From an uncultured Burkholderiales bacterium (GTDB taxonomy: Bacteria; Pseudomonadota; Gammaproteobacteria; Burkholderiales; Burkholderiaceae_C), in contig CAIWWN010000157.1 in NCBI GenBank assembly GCA_903916355.1, positions 1-64,000 of the forward strand: a stretch of 64,000 nt of DNA, written 5' to 3'. A program made the position numbers and the translations under genes. Every line of letters begins with the position of its first letter. The first letter of the stretch is position 1. The notes below the pieces were generated by a model. That model did not search any database. It was not told where the DNA came from and saw only the letters and a list, made by a program, of their open reading frames with translations. Below are positions 48,072-59,292 of the stretch, one piece after another.

Positions 48072-48093
48072 CCGCCCCGTGGTGCGGGCGGTT

Positions 48094-48094
<1 letters not shown>
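48072..48094. terminator. weak terminator-like hairpin
   Basis: CCGCCC and GGGCGG pair around an 8-base loop, followed by only three T residues, between the convergent hemerythrin and OYE genes. Confidence 0.45.
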
Positions 48095-49215
<1,121 letters not shown>

Positions 49216-49224
49216 GAGGGTTTA

Positions 49225-50010
49225 TCAGGTGGCGAAATCGCTGTTTTCGCGTTGCAGTTTGCGCAGCAGGGACGGCCAAACGAATTGACCCCCCAGGCCG
49301 CCGGTTTGCACCCGCATCGAAGTGGCCACGCCGTCCAGAATCTGCGGGTCCACCGAGGTCAAGGCGTGAGCGCCTTGTTGACCGGCCAGCGCATCAACTT
49401 GGATGCGGCAGGTATTTTCAAAGGTGTACATCGACAAGAACGCGTCGGCAATGGTTTTGCCCACGGTGAGCAGGCCGTGGTTGCGCAGCATCAGGTAGTT
49501 GGCGTGGCCCAGGTCGGCCTGCAGGCGGGCTTTTTCCTCGTCGCGAATCGCCACCCCTTCGTAGCCGTGATAGGCCAGGGACGCCAGCACAAAGGTGCTT
49601 TGCTGGCTGATGGGCAAGACACCGTGGTGTTGTGCACTCACCGCCACACCGGCGCGGGTGTGGGTGTGCAACACGCAGCCCGCGTCTTCGCGCACCTCGT
49701 GCACCGCGCTGTGAATCACGAAGCCGGCGGGGTTGACCGGGAAGGGGTTGGCGTCGAGCTTGTTGCACTGCATGTCCACCTTGACCAGGCTGGAGGCGGT
49801 GATTTCGTCGAACATCAGCCCATAGGGGTTGATCAAAAATTGGTGGCTGTCGCCCGCCACGCTGTGCGGCAACTTGGCGCTGATGTGGGTGAAGACCAAA
49901 TCGCTCCAGCCATACAGGGCCACCAAGCGGTAGCAAGCGGCCAGGTCGCAGCGCAATTGCCATTCGTCGGCATGGACTTCGTTTTTCACGCTGGGGATGT
50001 TCAAGCTCAT
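49225..50010 (-). CDS. class II aldolase/adducin family protein
   Basis: A 261-residue protein of the class II aldolase/adducin family. The zinc ligands are in HTHTRAGVAVS and the later His of MLRNHGLLTVG. It may be an aldolase, a decarboxylase or an epimerase; the substrate cannot be told. The ATG at 50010 has AAGGAAA upstream and is chosen over the frame to 50175. Confidence 0.88.
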   Translation of the reverse strand: MSLNIPSVKNEVHADEWQLRCDLAACYRLVALYGWSDLVFTHISAKLPHSVAGDSHQFLINPYGLMFDEITASSLVKVDMQCNKLDANPFPVNPAGFVIHSAVHEVREDAGCVLHTHTRAGVAVSAQHHGVLPISQQSTFVLASLAYHGYEGVAIRDEEKARLQADLGHANYLMLRNHGLLTVGKTIADAFLSMYTFENTCRIQVDALAGQQGAHALTSVDPQILDGVATSMRVQTGGLGGQFVWPSLLRKLQRENSDFAT

Positions 50011-50041
50011 GGCAATGTTTCCTTCAAATGGGATCGCAAGC

Positions 50042-50314
50042 TTAATCTGGTGCGGTGAGCTTTTCCAGTCGCGCAAGGTACAGCCGGGCGTGGTGGCCGC
50101 CATCGTCTTGCGCGCCGCACATCTCAGGGTGCGGCTGCAGTTGCCCACACACGGCGGGCCGTTCAGGGCGGCCAAAAATCAAACATCGCAGGTCGTCGCC
50201 CAATTGAACGCAGCGCACCCCCGCCGGCTTGCCCAAAGGCATGCCGGGAATCGCGGAGCTGATGGAGGGCGCGATACAACAGGCGGCGCAGCCGCTGCGG
50301 CAAGAAAAAGTCAT
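50042..50314 (-). CDS. YkgJ family cysteine cluster protein
   Basis: A 90-residue cysteine-rich protein with the YkgJ (CxxCC) site in SCRSGCAACCIAP and further cysteines at CVQL, CLIF and CGQL. It likely binds zinc or an iron-sulfur cluster. It is 31 bp from the aldolase-like gene and 68 bp after gdh on the same strand. Confidence 0.88.
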   Translation of the reverse strand: MTFSCRSGCAACCIAPSISSAIPGMPLGKPAGVRCVQLGDDLRCLIFGRPERPAVCGQLQPHPEMCGAQDDGGHHARLYLARLEKLTAPD

Positions 50315-50382
50315 GCCCGCATGCTAACCCGTGCCAAGCCCGTCTTGTCGCGTGCTCTGGCACTGTGGCTGCGGCAATGGCT

Positions 50383-51684
50383 TTAGGGGTAGAGGCCGCG
50401 CAACTCCCGCGCTTGCAAGATGCGCGTGCACGCGGTGATGAAGGTGGCCGTGCGCAGGCTCACCTGATGCGCTTGCGCCACCTGCCAGATGCCCTCAAAA
50501 GCCTCGGTCATGATGCGCACCAGGCGCGCGTTGACGTCGTCTTCGCTCCAGAAAAAGCTGGAGAAATCCTGCACCCATTCGAAGTAACTCACCGTCACGC
50601 CGCCGGCGTTGGCGATCACGTCGGGTACCACCAAAATGTTGCGCTCGCGCAGGATGTCGTCGGCGGCTGGCGTGGTCGGGCCGTTGGCGCCCTCAATCAC
50701 CAGCCGCGCTTGGATGCGGTGCGCATTCTCGGCGGTGATTTGCTGCTCCATCGCGGCGGGGATCATCACGTCGCACGGCGTGTCCCAGAAGGTCTCGCGC
50801 GCCACCGTTTCTGCGCCCTCCAAGCCGGCCACGCTGCCGTGCGTTTGCACGTGCTGCCACAGGGCCTGGGCGTCCAGGCCTGCGGGTTGGTACAGGGAGC
50901 CCTCGTGGTCTTGCACCGCCACCAGCACCGCTCCGGCTTGGGTGAACAGTTGCGCAGCGATGCCGCCCACATTGCCAAAGCCCTGCACCGCAATGCGCGC
51001 GCCTGGGATGGCCAAACCGATGTGCTGCGCCGCCAGGCAGCCGACGGTGAACACGCCGCGCCCGGTGGCCTCTTGGCGTCCCAGCGAGCCGCCCAGCGCG
51101 ATGGGTTTGCCTGTGACCACGGCGGTGTGGGTGGCGCCTTGGTTCATGGAGTAGGTGTCCATCATCCAGGCCATGATTTGCGCGTTGGTGTTGACGTCGG
51201 GCGCCGGAATGTCTTTGGTCGGCCCAATGATCACGCCGATCTCGCTGGTGTAGCGCCGGGTCAAGCGCTCCAGCTCGCCGCGTGACAAGGTTTTGGGGTC
51301 GACGCGAATGCCGCCCTTGGCGCCGCCAAACGGCAGGTTGACAGCGGCGTTCTTCACCGACATCCAGGCCGACAAGGCCATGACCTCCGACAGCGTGACT
51401 TCGGGGTGAAAGCGAACGCCCCCTTTGCCCGGGCCGCGACTGGTGTTGTGCTGCACCCGATAGCCCTCAAAGTGGGCCATGCTGCCATTGTCCAGCTCGA
51501 TAGGCACATCTACGATCAGGATGCGCTTGGGGCGCTTCAAGGTCTCGACCCATCGCGACAAGGGGCCCAAATAGGGCGTGACGCGGTCCACCTGCTGCAG
51601 GTAGTCGCCCCAGGGGCCGAGGTGGTCGGGGTTCAGGTAAGAGGGCAAGGCGTGGGGTGTTTGCATTGGGGCGGCTGGGGTCAT
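50383..51684 (-). CDS. gdhA: Glu/Leu/Phe/Val dehydrogenase (glutamate dehydrogenase)
   Basis: A 433-residue hexameric dehydrogenase with the active-site lysine motif [13 protein letters not shown] and the NAD(P)-binding motif [11 protein letters not shown]. It interconverts glutamate with 2-oxoglutarate and ammonia, or similar amino acids. A GGAG site spaced 6 bases from the ATG at 51684 selects that start; the ATG at 51690 abuts the site. Confidence 0.95.
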   Translation of the reverse strand: MTPAAPMQTPHALPSYLNPDHLGPWGDYLQQVDRVTPYLGPLSRWVETLKRPKRILIVDVPIELDNGSMAHFEGYRVQHNTSRGPGKGGVRFHPEVTLSEVMALSAWMSVKNAAVNLPFGGAKGGIRVDPKTLSRGELERLTRRYTSEIGVIIGPTKDIPAPDVNTNAQIMAWMMDTYSMNQGATHTAVVTGKPIALGGSLGRQEATGRGVFTVGCLAAQHIGLAIPGARIAVQGFGNVGGIAAQLFTQAGAVLVAVQDHEGSLYQPAGLDAQALWQHVQTHGSVAGLEGAETVARETFWDTPCDVMIPAAMEQQITAENAHRIQARLVIEGANGPTTPAADDILRERNILVVPDVIANAGGVTVSYFEWVQDFSSFFWSEDDVNARLVRIMTEAFEGIWQVAQAHQVSLRTATFITACTRILQARELRGLYP

Positions 51685-51934
51685 GGACATCTCCGGTGAA
51701 ATCTGAATGCAAGCTTAGGTATTCAGCGCTGCGCTGTCCAAGGCCGATTTTGGGTTGGGTTATGCAAAAAATGAATAACCGCGATTTTGGAAGTCGTGAT
51801 ACGGGCGGGCGCTGGGCGCGGCAAAGCCCGGCATGCCGTATTTCTACAGGGAGCTTGTAAAATCAGCCCCTTTGGGGCCGTACTGGCGCAGTGCGGCATT
51901 CGGGCGCGCTGCGCCTTGTCTGTTGGAACTTGCC

Positions 51935-53935
51935 ATGCTTTACCCTGAAGAATTCGACGTGATCGTGGTCGGCGGCGGCCACGCGGGCACCGAAGCGGCG
52001 CTGGCCGCTGCCCGCATGGGCGCGAAAACCTTGCTGCTGTCGCACAACATCGAAACCCTGGGCCAGATGAGTTGCAACCCGTCGATTGGCGGTATTGGCA
52101 AGGGCCACCTGGTCAAAGAGGTGGACGCTTTAGGCGGCGCCATGGCCTTGGCCACCGACGAGAGCGGAATTCAGTTTCGCATTTTGAACAGCTCCAAAGG
52201 ACCGGCTGTGCGCGCCACGCGGGCCCAGGCCGACCGCATTTTGTACAAGGCAGCAATCCGCCATCGCTTGGAAAACCAGCCCAATTTGTGGTTGTTCCAG
52301 CAGGCCGTGGACGACTTGATGGTCGAAGGTGATCGGGTGGTGGGCGCGGTCACGCAAGTGGGCATTCGGTTCCGTTCACGCACCGTGGTGCTGACGGCTG
52401 GAACGTTCTTGGACGGCAAGATCCATGTGGGCCTGCAAAATTACGCGGCTGGGCGCGCCGGCGATCCACCGGCGGTGAGTTTGTCGGCGCGCTTGAAAGA
52501 GCTGCAACTGCCGCAAGGTCGGCTGAAAACAGGTACGCCGCCTCGGCTCGATGGGCGCAGCATCGACTTCAGCCAATGCGCTGAGCAACCTGGCGACGGC
52601 GTACCCGGCGGTCTGAACCCCGAGGCCGGTGTGCCGGTGTTCAGTTTCATGGGCAAGGCCAGCATGCACCCGCAGCACATGCCTTGCTGGATCACCCACA
52701 CCAACGAGCGCACCCACGACATCATCCGCTCCGGCTTTGACCGAAGCCCCATGTTCACCGGCAAGATCGAGGGCGTGGGCCCGCGCTACTGCCCGAGCGT
52801 GGAAGACAAGATCAATCGCTTTGCCGACAAAGACAGCCACCAGATTTTTCTGGAACCCGAAGGCCTGACGACCCACGAGTACTACCCGAACGGCATCTCA
52901 ACCAGCTTGCCTTTTGACATCCAGTACCAGCTGGTGCGCTCGATGAAGGGGCTGGAAAACGCGCACATCTTGCGCCCTGGCTACGCGATTGAATACGACT
53001 ACTTCGACCCGCGCGCGCTGAAGAGCAACTTTGAAACGCGGCAGATCCAGGGCCTTTTCTTTGCCGGGCAAATCAACGGCACCACCGGTTACGAAGAAGC
53101 CGCGGCCCAAGGCCTGTTTGCAGGGCTGAACGCCGCGCTGCAGTGCCGGGGCGACGCGCCTTGGTTGCCTGCGCGCGACCAGGCCTATTTGGGCGTGCTG
53201 GTGGACGACTTGATCAGCAAAGGCGTGACCGAGCCTTACCGCATGTTCACCAGCCGGGCCGAGTTCCGCTTGCAGTTGCGCGAAGACAATGCCGATCTGC
53301 GTCTGACCGAGGTCGGCCGCCAGATGGGCTTGGTGGACGATGCCCGCTGGGACGCCTTCAGCCGCAAACGCGACGCTGTTTCACGTGAAACAGAACGCCT
53401 GAAGTCCATTTGGGTGAATCCGCGCAACCTGCCTGCGGCCGAGGCCGAGCGGGTTCTGGGCAAGGCCATCGAGCACGAATACAACCTGTTTGACCTGTTG
53501 CGCCGCCCGGGCGTGGGCCTGGCCGATTTGATGGGTTTGAATGAAGGACGCTATGCCAGCGCCGATGTTTCACGTGAAACCTTGGGCGACGACCTGGAGG
53601 CGGTAACCGAACAGGTGGAGATTGCCGCCAAGTACGCGGGCTACATCGGTCGGCAGATCGAAGAGGTCGAGCGCTCCAGCCATTACGAGCAACTCAAACT
53701 GCCGGCGGATTTGGATTATTTGCAGGTGTCTGCGCTGTCGATCGAAGCTCGGCAAAAACTGGCCAAGCACCGGCCCGAAACCTTGGGCTTGGCTTCGCGT
53801 ATTTCGGGCATCACGCCAGCGACCATTTCTTTGTTGTTGATTCACCTGAAGAAGGGCGGCGTCAAAGGCTTTAAGTTGGCGGCGCCTGCCGAGGCGGTGG
53901 CCCAAGCAGATACCGTCCAAGAAGGTTCGGCATGA
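51935..53935 (+). CDS. mnmG: tRNA uridine-5-carboxymethylaminomethyl modification enzyme
   Basis: A 666-residue FAD enzyme that with MnmE modifies wobble uridine 34 of several tRNAs. The FAD motif [10 protein letters not shown] lies at residues 13-22, and the MnmG blocks [24 protein letters not shown] and [19 protein letters not shown] are present. The ATG at 51935 ([13 protein letters not shown]) is the family start. It contains two parS-like sites. The rsmG gene follows with a 4 bp ATGA overlap. Confidence 0.98.
   Translation: MLYPEEFDVIVVGGGHAGTEAALAAARMGAKTLLLSHNIETLGQMSCNPSIGGIGKGHLVKEVDALGGAMALATDESGIQFRILNSSKGPAVRATRAQADRILYKAAIRHRLENQPNLWLFQQAVDDLMVEGDRVVGAVTQVGIRFRSRTVVLTAGTFLDGKIHVGLQNYAAGRAGDPPAVSLSARLKELQLPQGRLKTGTPPRLDGRSIDFSQCAEQPGDGVPGGLNPEAGVPVFSFMGKASMHPQHMPCWITHTNERTHDIIRSGFDRSPMFTGKIEGVGPRYCPSVEDKINRFADKDSHQIFLEPEGLTTHEYYPNGISTSLPFDIQYQLVRSMKGLENAHILRPGYAIEYDYFDPRALKSNFETRQIQGLFFAGQINGTTGYEEAAAQGLFAGLNAALQCRGDAPWLPARDQAYLGVLVDDLISKGVTEPYRMFTSRAEFRLQLREDNADLRLTEVGRQMGLVDDARWDAFSRKRDAVSRETERLKSIWVNPRNLPAAEAERVLGKAIEHEYNLFDLLRRPGVGLADLMGLNEGRYASADVSRETLGDDLEAVTEQVEIAAKYAGYIGRQIEEVERSSHYEQLKLPADLDYLQVSALSIEARQKLAKHRPETLGLASRISGITPATISLLLIHLKKGGVKGFKLAAPAEAVAQADTVQEGSA
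53377..53392. other. parS centromere-like site (perfect)
   Basis: TGTTTCACGTGAAACA, exactly the 16 bp chromosomal parS consensus bound by ParB, inside mnmG. In frame it codes VSRET. Confidence 0.93.
53566..53581. other. parS-like site (15 of 16)
   Basis: TGTTTCACGTGAAACC, differing from consensus only at the last base, also inside mnmG and again coding VSRET. Confidence 0.88.
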
Positions 53936-54591
53936 GCGACGCCTTGGCCGCGCCCTTGCGTGAGGGCGTCCAGGCCTTGGGCCTGACGCTGTCAGATGCG
54001 ACGCAACAGCAGTTGCTCGCCTTCATGGCATTGATCCAGAAATGGACCCAGGTTTACAACCTGACGGCGGTACGTGATCCGCAAGACATGCTGACGCACC
54101 ATCTGCTGGACAGCCTTTCAGCGCTGACGCCTTTGTTGCGTCATACCGGCGGTCAGCCGATTCGCTTGTTGGATGTGGGCTCCGGCGGCGGTCTGCCAGG
54201 TGTGGTTCTGGCCATTTGCCGGCCCGAGATCCAGGTGACCTGTGTGGACACCGTGGGCAAGAAGGCGGCGTTTATTCAGCAAGTGGCTGTGACTTTGCGT
54301 CTGCCCAATTTGCGCGGGCTCCATGCCCGGGTGGAATCGGTGCAAGAGCGCTATGACGTGGTGTGTTCCCGTGCCTTTGCCTCGCTCAAAGACTTTACCC
54401 AATGGTCGCAGTCCGCCTTGGCCGAGGGCGGCGTGTGGATGGCGATGAAGGGCAAGATGCCCTCCGATGAGATGGCCCAGCTGCCCCCCGAGGTGGAAGT
54501 GTTTCACGTGGAACCATTGACCGTGCCGGGCTTGGATGCCGAGCGCTGCATGCTGTGGTTGCGTCTGCGCGCAACCGGTGTCGCTGCGTAG
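53932..54591 (+). CDS. rsmG: 16S rRNA (guanine527-N7)-methyltransferase
   Basis: A 219-residue SAM-dependent methyltransferase. The SAM motif is [16 protein letters not shown] at about residues 78-93, and the [10 protein letters not shown] segment is typical. It methylates G527 of 16S rRNA; loss gives streptomycin resistance. Coupled to mnmG by ATGA. It carries a third parS-like site near its end. Confidence 0.97.
   Translation: MSDALAAPLREGVQALGLTLSDATQQQLLAFMALIQKWTQVYNLTAVRDPQDMLTHHLLDSLSALTPLLRHTGGQPIRLLDVGSGGGLPGVVLAICRPEIQVTCVDTVGKKAAFIQQVAVTLRLPNLRGLHARVESVQERYDVVCSRAFASLKDFTQWSQSALAEGGVWMAMKGKMPSDEMAQLPPEVEVFHVEPLTVPGLDAERCMLWLRLRATGVAA
54500..54515. other. parS-like site (14 of 16)
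   Basis: TGTTTCACGTGGAACC, two differences from consensus, inside rsmG. Confidence 0.65.
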
Positions 54592-54665
54592 GCGCGTCAA
54601 TTTCTGCGGGTTGATGCGCCATAAGCATCACGTACACTTGGCGCATTCCCCCAGAAAGAATTTCC

Positions 54666-55283
54666 ATGTTTTTTGGCATTTCGGATTACGGCTCGTTCGT
54701 TGCCGCGATCATCTTGTTTCTGGCCATCCCCGGTCCGGGTAATTTGGCGCTCATCACCTCGACCAGCAAGGGCGGTATCGCCGGCGGTTTGGGTGCCACG
54801 CTGGGCGTGATTGCGGGTGATCAGGTGCTGATGTGGCTGGCGGTGGCCGGTGTGGCTGCGGTGTTGACCACGTACCCTGCGGCCTTTTCCTTCGTGCAGT
54901 GGCTGGGCGCGGCGTACCTCGCCTGGTTGGGCTGGAAGATGTGGTCTGCCAAGCCGGGTGATGCGCCGGTTTTGAATATTTTGCCGCGTCACTATTTCCA
55001 ACAAGCCTTGGCGATCACTTTACTGAACCCGAAGGCCATTGTTTTCTACATGGCGTTTTTTCCTTTGTTTGTTGACCCCAAGCACCACCAGGGGGTGGTC
55101 AGTTTTGGCGTCATGGCGGCCACGATTGCGGGACTGACGTTCCTTTATGGGCTGGGCATGACCTTGTTGACCCATCATCTGGCTGAGCGCATGCGGGCCA
55201 ACCCCCGGGTCGTGCGCTGGCTGGAAAAGTTGGCGGGTGTTTTTCTCATTGGCTTTGGCATCAAGCTCGCCACTTCCAAATAA
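54666..55283 (+). CDS. LysE/RhtB family amino-acid exporter
   Basis: A 205-residue inner-membrane protein with about six spans. The family motif IPGPGNLALITSTSKGG is at residues 20-36 and the second family block TLLNPKAIVFYMAFFPLF at about 118-135. It should export an amino acid or similar metabolite. Its substrate is not predictable. It sits between rsmG and parA in the same direction. Confidence 0.92.
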   Translation: MFFGISDYGSFVAAIILFLAIPGPGNLALITSTSKGGIAGGLGATLGVIAGDQVLMWLAVAGVAAVLTTYPAAFSFVQWLGAAYLAWLGWKMWSAKPGDAPVLNILPRHYFQQALAITLLNPKAIVFYMAFFPLFVDPKHHQGVVSFGVMAATIAGLTFLYGLGMTLLTHHLAERMRANPRVVRWLEKLAGVFLIGFGIKLATSK

Positions 55284-55298
55284 ATCGGACGCGTTTTC

Positions 55299-56069
55299 AT
55301 GGCCAAAATATTCTGTGTAGCAAACCAAAAAGGCGGTGTGGGCAAGACCACGACCACGGTCAACTTGGCGGCAGGTTTGGCCCTGGTCGGGCAACGCGTT
55401 TTGTTGATCGACTTGGACCCCCAAGGCAATGCCACCATGGGTTCGGGCATCGACAAACGCCAATTGGCGCTGACGGTCTACGACGTCTTGCTGGAGTCGG
55501 CCAGCATCATGGAAGCCGCGATCTTCGCCGAGAAATGCGGCTACCACGTGGTCGGTGCCAACCGCGAATTGGCGGGTGCTGAGGTCGAGTTGGTGGACTT
55601 GGAGCACCGTGACCAGCGCCTGAAGCTGGCCTTGGCCCAGGTTCAAGACCACTTTGATTTTGTGCTGATCGACTGCCCGCCGTCCTTGTCCATGCTCACG
55701 CTCAATGGCCTGTGCTCGGCGAACGGCGTGATCGTGCCGATGCAGTGCGAGTACTTTGCGCTGGAGGGCCTGACCGACCTGGTCAACACCATCAAACAAG
55801 TGCACGCCAATTTGAACCGCGACCTGAAGATCATTGGCCTGTTGCGCGTGATGTTCGATCCGCGCATCACCCTGCAGCAGCAGGTGGGCGAGCAGCTCAA
55901 GTCGCATTTTGGCGACAAGGTGTTCAACACCGTGATCCCGCGTAATGTGCGTCTGGCCGAAGCGCCCAGCTACGGCCTGCCCGGCGTGGTGTTTGACCCA
56001 TCAGCCAAAGGCAGCCAGGCTTTCGTCGAGTTCGCCCGCGAGTTGGTTGAACGTATTCCCACAATGTGA
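55299..56069 (+). CDS. parA: chromosome partitioning ATPase ParA (Soj)
   Basis: A 256-residue deviant Walker A ATPase (NQKGGVGKTTTTVNLA at residues 8-23) of the Soj/ParA type, without the N-terminal DNA-binding domain of plasmid ParA. It drives movement of ParB-parS complexes and so segregates the origin region. It starts 15 bp after the LysE gene. Followed at 1 bp by a hydrolase gene. Confidence 0.97.
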   Translation: MAKIFCVANQKGGVGKTTTTVNLAAGLALVGQRVLLIDLDPQGNATMGSGIDKRQLALTVYDVLLESASIMEAAIFAEKCGYHVVGANRELAGAEVELVDLEHRDQRLKLALAQVQDHFDFVLIDCPPSLSMLTLNGLCSANGVIVPMQCEYFALEGLTDLVNTIKQVHANLNRDLKIIGLLRVMFDPRITLQQQVGEQLKSHFGDKVFNTVIPRNVRLAEAPSYGLPGVVFDPSAKGSQAFVEFARELVERIPTM

Positions 56070-56070
56070 A

Positions 56071-56610
56071 ATGATAACGCCCCGCGTCTTGGTGTTGCCC
56101 GGCTGGCAGGGCAGTGGTCCCGCGCATTGGCAATTGCGTTGGGTGGCCGCGCATGGCTATACCGCGGTGGAGCAGCATGACTGGCTGCGCCCCTTGCGCG
56201 GCGACTGGCTGATGCGCCTGGAAGAGGCCGTGCTCGAGGCCCCTGGCGCGGTGGCGCTGGTGGCGCACGGCCTGGGCTGCCACCAGGTGGCCGCCTGGGC
56301 GGCGCACTCTCACAATACGGCGCGCGTGCGTGCTGCTTTGTTGGTGGCGCCGGTCGACATGCAAACGCCTGAGCTGAGCCACGCCCTGCCCAGTTGGTCG
56401 CCAGTGTCGCGTCAACGTCTGCCCTTTAAGGCGGTGGTGGTGGGCAGTGAAAACGACCCCTATTGCAGCTTGGACGAGGCGCAAACGCGGGCCTTGAACT
56501 GGGGCGCGCAATGGGTGAACCTGGGGCCGGCGGGCCACATCAACACCGAATCGAAACTGGGCGACTGGCCACAAGGCCTGGCGCTATTGAATGAACTTTT
56601 GAAAGACTGA
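56071..56610 (+). CDS. RBBP9/YdeN-like alpha/beta hydrolase between parA and parB
   Basis: A 179-residue alpha/beta hydrolase of the RBBP9/YdeN type (LPGWQGSGPAHWQLRW at the N-terminus, the usual HW motif). The nucleophile elbow reads GLGCH rather than GxSxG, so the nucleophile would be Cys; the acid and base are at NDPYCS and GHINTES. A link with partition is not known. The ATG at 56071 overlaps nothing; 1 bp separates it from parA, and parB starts 2 bp after it. Confidence 0.88.
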   Translation: MITPRVLVLPGWQGSGPAHWQLRWVAAHGYTAVEQHDWLRPLRGDWLMRLEEAVLEAPGAVALVAHGLGCHQVAAWAAHSHNTARVRAALLVAPVDMQTPELSHALPSWSPVSRQRLPFKAVVVGSENDPYCSLDEAQTRALNWGAQWVNLGPAGHINTESKLGDWPQGLALLNELLKD

Positions 56611-56612
56611 CC

Positions 56613-57533
56613 ATGGTCACGAAAAAACCCAAAGGCCTCGGCCGCGGCCTCGAAGCTTTACTGGGCCCCAAAGTGCAAGAAGCACCGACGCAGGCCGCAG
56701 GCGTGGCCAACGATGGTATCTCCACCACCTTGGCGCTGGACGCCTTGGTGCCCGGCGTTTACCAACCGCGCACGCGCATGGACGAGGGCGCTTTGTACGA
56801 GTTGGCCGAATCCATCAAGGTGCAAGGCATCATGCAGCCGATCTTGGTGCGCCAGCTGCACGAGGGGCCCAACGCCGGCAAGTACGAAATCATTGCCGGC
56901 GAGCGGCGTTTCAGGGCCTCGCGTTTAGCGGGCCTGGACCGTGTGCCGGTGTTGGTGCGCGACGTGCCTAATGAGTCTGCCGCTGCGATGGCGCTGATTG
57001 AAAATATCCAGCGCGAAGACCTGAACCCCTTGGAAGAAGCGCAGGGCTTGCAGCGCCTGATCAAAGAGTTTGGCCTGACCCATGAAACCGCCGCCCAGGC
57101 GGTGGGCCGCTCGCGCAGCGCCGCCAGCAATTTGCTGCGTTTGCTGAACCTGGCCGAGCCGGTGCAAACCATGCTGATGGCGGGCGACTTGGACATGGGC
57201 CACGCCCGCGCTTTGTTGTCGCTGGACCGGGCCACCCAAATCACAGCGGCGAACCAAATCACCGCCAAGAAAATGTCGGTGCGCGAGACCGAAAGCCTGG
57301 TCAAAAAACTCAGTGCCGAATTCAATTTGGTGCCGCAAAAACCCAAGAAAGAAAAATCTCGCGACATCCGCCGGGTCGAGGAAGAACTGGCTGATTTGCT
57401 GATGGCGGAGGTGGAGGTGCGCATCAAAAAGCGCGTCAAGCGCCACGGCAAGATAGAAGAGATGGGCGAGCTGTCGATTCAGTTCGGCTCGCTGGAAGCG
57501 CTCAACGGCTTGATTGACCGCTTGCGCGGCTAA
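56613..57533 (+). CDS. parB: chromosome partitioning protein ParB
   Basis: A 306-residue CTPase and DNA-binding protein. The N-terminus KKPKGLGRGLEALLG is the segment that activates ParA. The ParB/Srx CTP-binding fold has GERRFRASRLAGLDRVPV, the helix-turn-helix is near THETAAQAVGRSRSAASNLL, and the basic C-terminal domain dimerises. It should load at the parS sites in mnmG and rsmG. Confidence 0.97.
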   Translation: MVTKKPKGLGRGLEALLGPKVQEAPTQAAGVANDGISTTLALDALVPGVYQPRTRMDEGALYELAESIKVQGIMQPILVRQLHEGPNAGKYEIIAGERRFRASRLAGLDRVPVLVRDVPNESAAAMALIENIQREDLNPLEEAQGLQRLIKEFGLTHETAAQAVGRSRSAASNLLRLLNLAEPVQTMLMAGDLDMGHARALLSLDRATQITAANQITAKKMSVRETESLVKKLSAEFNLVPQKPKKEKSRDIRRVEEELADLLMAEVEVRIKKRVKRHGKIEEMGELSIQFGSLEALNGLIDRLRG

Positions 57534-57543
57534 AGCCCGCCGC

Positions 57544-59292
57544 ATGTTCTCTTTGCGCCAAATTCTCCTTCGCTGGTGGCGACCCGAGTCGTCCCAGCCT
57601 CTGGCGCCGGGCTTCACGCGCGAGCAGTTGCTTTTCATGTGTTTGTTGGTGATCGGCGTCAACGCGCTCACCTTTTATGTTTTGCCGCAATCGGACTACG
57701 ACCACCGCGCCAATTTGCTGGCGGCGGCAGTGCTGTTGGCCATGCTGCCGTTTGCGCTGTCGCGCCGCCTGCATGTGCTGCTGGTGAATATGGCGCTGGT
57801 GGTGGCCATATCGCTGATCGTTTACATCGCCACCGAGACTGGCGGCATCAACTCATCGGCGTTGGTTTTTTTAACCGTGTTGGCGGTGCCCGCGCTGTTC
57901 TTTTTGGGGCCACGAGGCGCGGGCGTTTGGATGGGTTTGTTGCTTGCGGTGTACCTGTGGCTGTTGATGGCTAACTTGCACGGTGACATGGTCCGTCCCC
58001 CTCCCAATTCGGGCACGCTGTTGTGGGCCTTGTCCAATCATGTTTTTGCTGCGGCCAGTTTGGTGTTGGTCTTGCGTTTGTATGACCGGCTGCACCACAC
58101 CCAACTGGCCGTGGTGCAAGAGCGCAACCGCGAGCTGGAAGCCACCCAGACCCATTTGATGGAGGCGCAAGCGCACAAGGACGAATTTATCGCCGCTGTG
58201 GGCCATGAGCTGCGCACACCCATGAACGCCATCTTGGGCCTGAATGGCGTGCTGCGCGAAGAGTTCGCGGACGATCCGGTCAATGCCGAAACGGCCGAGC
58301 ACATTCGCCGCTCCACCGAGCACTTGCTGCACGTGGTCAATGACATTTTGGATTTTGCGCAGCTGCAAGCCGGGCGCGTGAACTTTTTCCCTGAGGCGTG
58401 TCTGCTGGCCCCTTGGCTGGACGCCACCGTCCAGCCCTTCAAGGCCCGAGCGCAGGCCAAGGGCTTGGCTTGGCTGCTTCAGTTGGCGCCAGCGCTGCCG
58501 CCTGAGGTCTGGATCGATCGCCAGCGCTTGGCGCAAATCCTGGGTTACTTGCTGGACAACGCCCTCAAGTTCACTGCCAGCGGCGCGCTCACCCTGACGT
58601 TGCGCCAACAAGGCGACGCCCTGCGTATTGAAGTGCAAGACACGGGCCGCGGCATTGCGCCCGAGCGGCAACAGCAGATCTTCAACCGCTTTGAGTCGGC
58701 CGATGTCGCGACCAACCAGGCCTTTGGCGGCACCGGCTTGGGCCTGAGTATTTGCGAGCGTCTGGTGGTCTTGCAAGGCGGGCGCATCGGTGTGCGCAGC
58801 GATGTCGGGCAAGGGGCCTTGTTTTGGTTCGAGTTGCCGCTTCAGCTGTCACAGCGGCCCACCGAAACCGCCCCATCCCACACCCTCTTGGCCAGCGACG
58901 CGGTGTTTGACGTGCTGGTGGTCGATGACAACGCCATGAACTTGATGGTGGCCCAGTTGCAGTTGCGCAAGGCGTGGCCGCAGGTGCGCGTCACCACCGC
59001 CAGCTCTGGCGCCCAGGCGCTGGCGTTGATGCAGGCGCAGCATTTCGATGTCGCCTTGATCGACATGGTCATGCCCGAGATGGACGGCATGGCGGTGACG
59101 CGCGCCCTGCGCCAACTGCCGTTGCCGCTGCGCAACCTGCCGGTGGTGGCCTTGACGGCCAACACCAACCCCGTGGACCGGCAGCGCTGCTTGGACGCGG
59201 GCATGAACCAGGTGCTGTACAAACCCATGGACCCCGAGCTCATGGTCCGCACCGTCTCCGAAGCCGCCGCATTGAACAAGGTGTCGGCATGA
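57544..59292 (+). CDS. hybrid histidine kinase with polytopic sensor (first of tandem pair)
   Basis: A 582-residue kinase. Five or six membrane spans fill residues 27-180, with no large outside domain. The phosphorylated histidine is H221 (VGHELRTPMNAIL), the ATP domain has DTGRGIAP and GGTGLGLSIC, and a receiver domain follows with its aspartate in LIDMVMPEMDG near residue 500. Output must go through phosphotransfer to an unseen partner. The ATG at 57544 lies 10 bp after parB; the upstream TTG frame overlaps parB. Confidence 0.9.
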   Translation: MFSLRQILLRWWRPESSQPLAPGFTREQLLFMCLLVIGVNALTFYVLPQSDYDHRANLLAAAVLLAMLPFALSRRLHVLLVNMALVVAISLIVYIATETGGINSSALVFLTVLAVPALFFLGPRGAGVWMGLLLAVYLWLLMANLHGDMVRPPPNSGTLLWALSNHVFAAASLVLVLRLYDRLHHTQLAVVQERNRELEATQTHLMEAQAHKDEFIAAVGHELRTPMNAILGLNGVLREEFADDPVNAETAEHIRRSTEHLLHVVNDILDFAQLQAGRVNFFPEACLLAPWLDATVQPFKARAQAKGLAWLLQLAPALPPEVWIDRQRLAQILGYLLDNALKFTASGALTLTLRQQGDALRIEVQDTGRGIAPERQQQIFNRFESADVATNQAFGGTGLGLSICERLVVLQGGRIGVRSDVGQGALFWFELPLQLSQRPTETAPSHTLLASDAVFDVLVVDDNAMNLMVAQLQLRKAWPQVRVTTASSGAQALALMQAQHFDVALIDMVMPEMDGMAVTRALRQLPLPLRNLPVVALTANTNPVDRQRCLDAGMNQVLYKPMDPELMVRTVSEAAALNKVSA

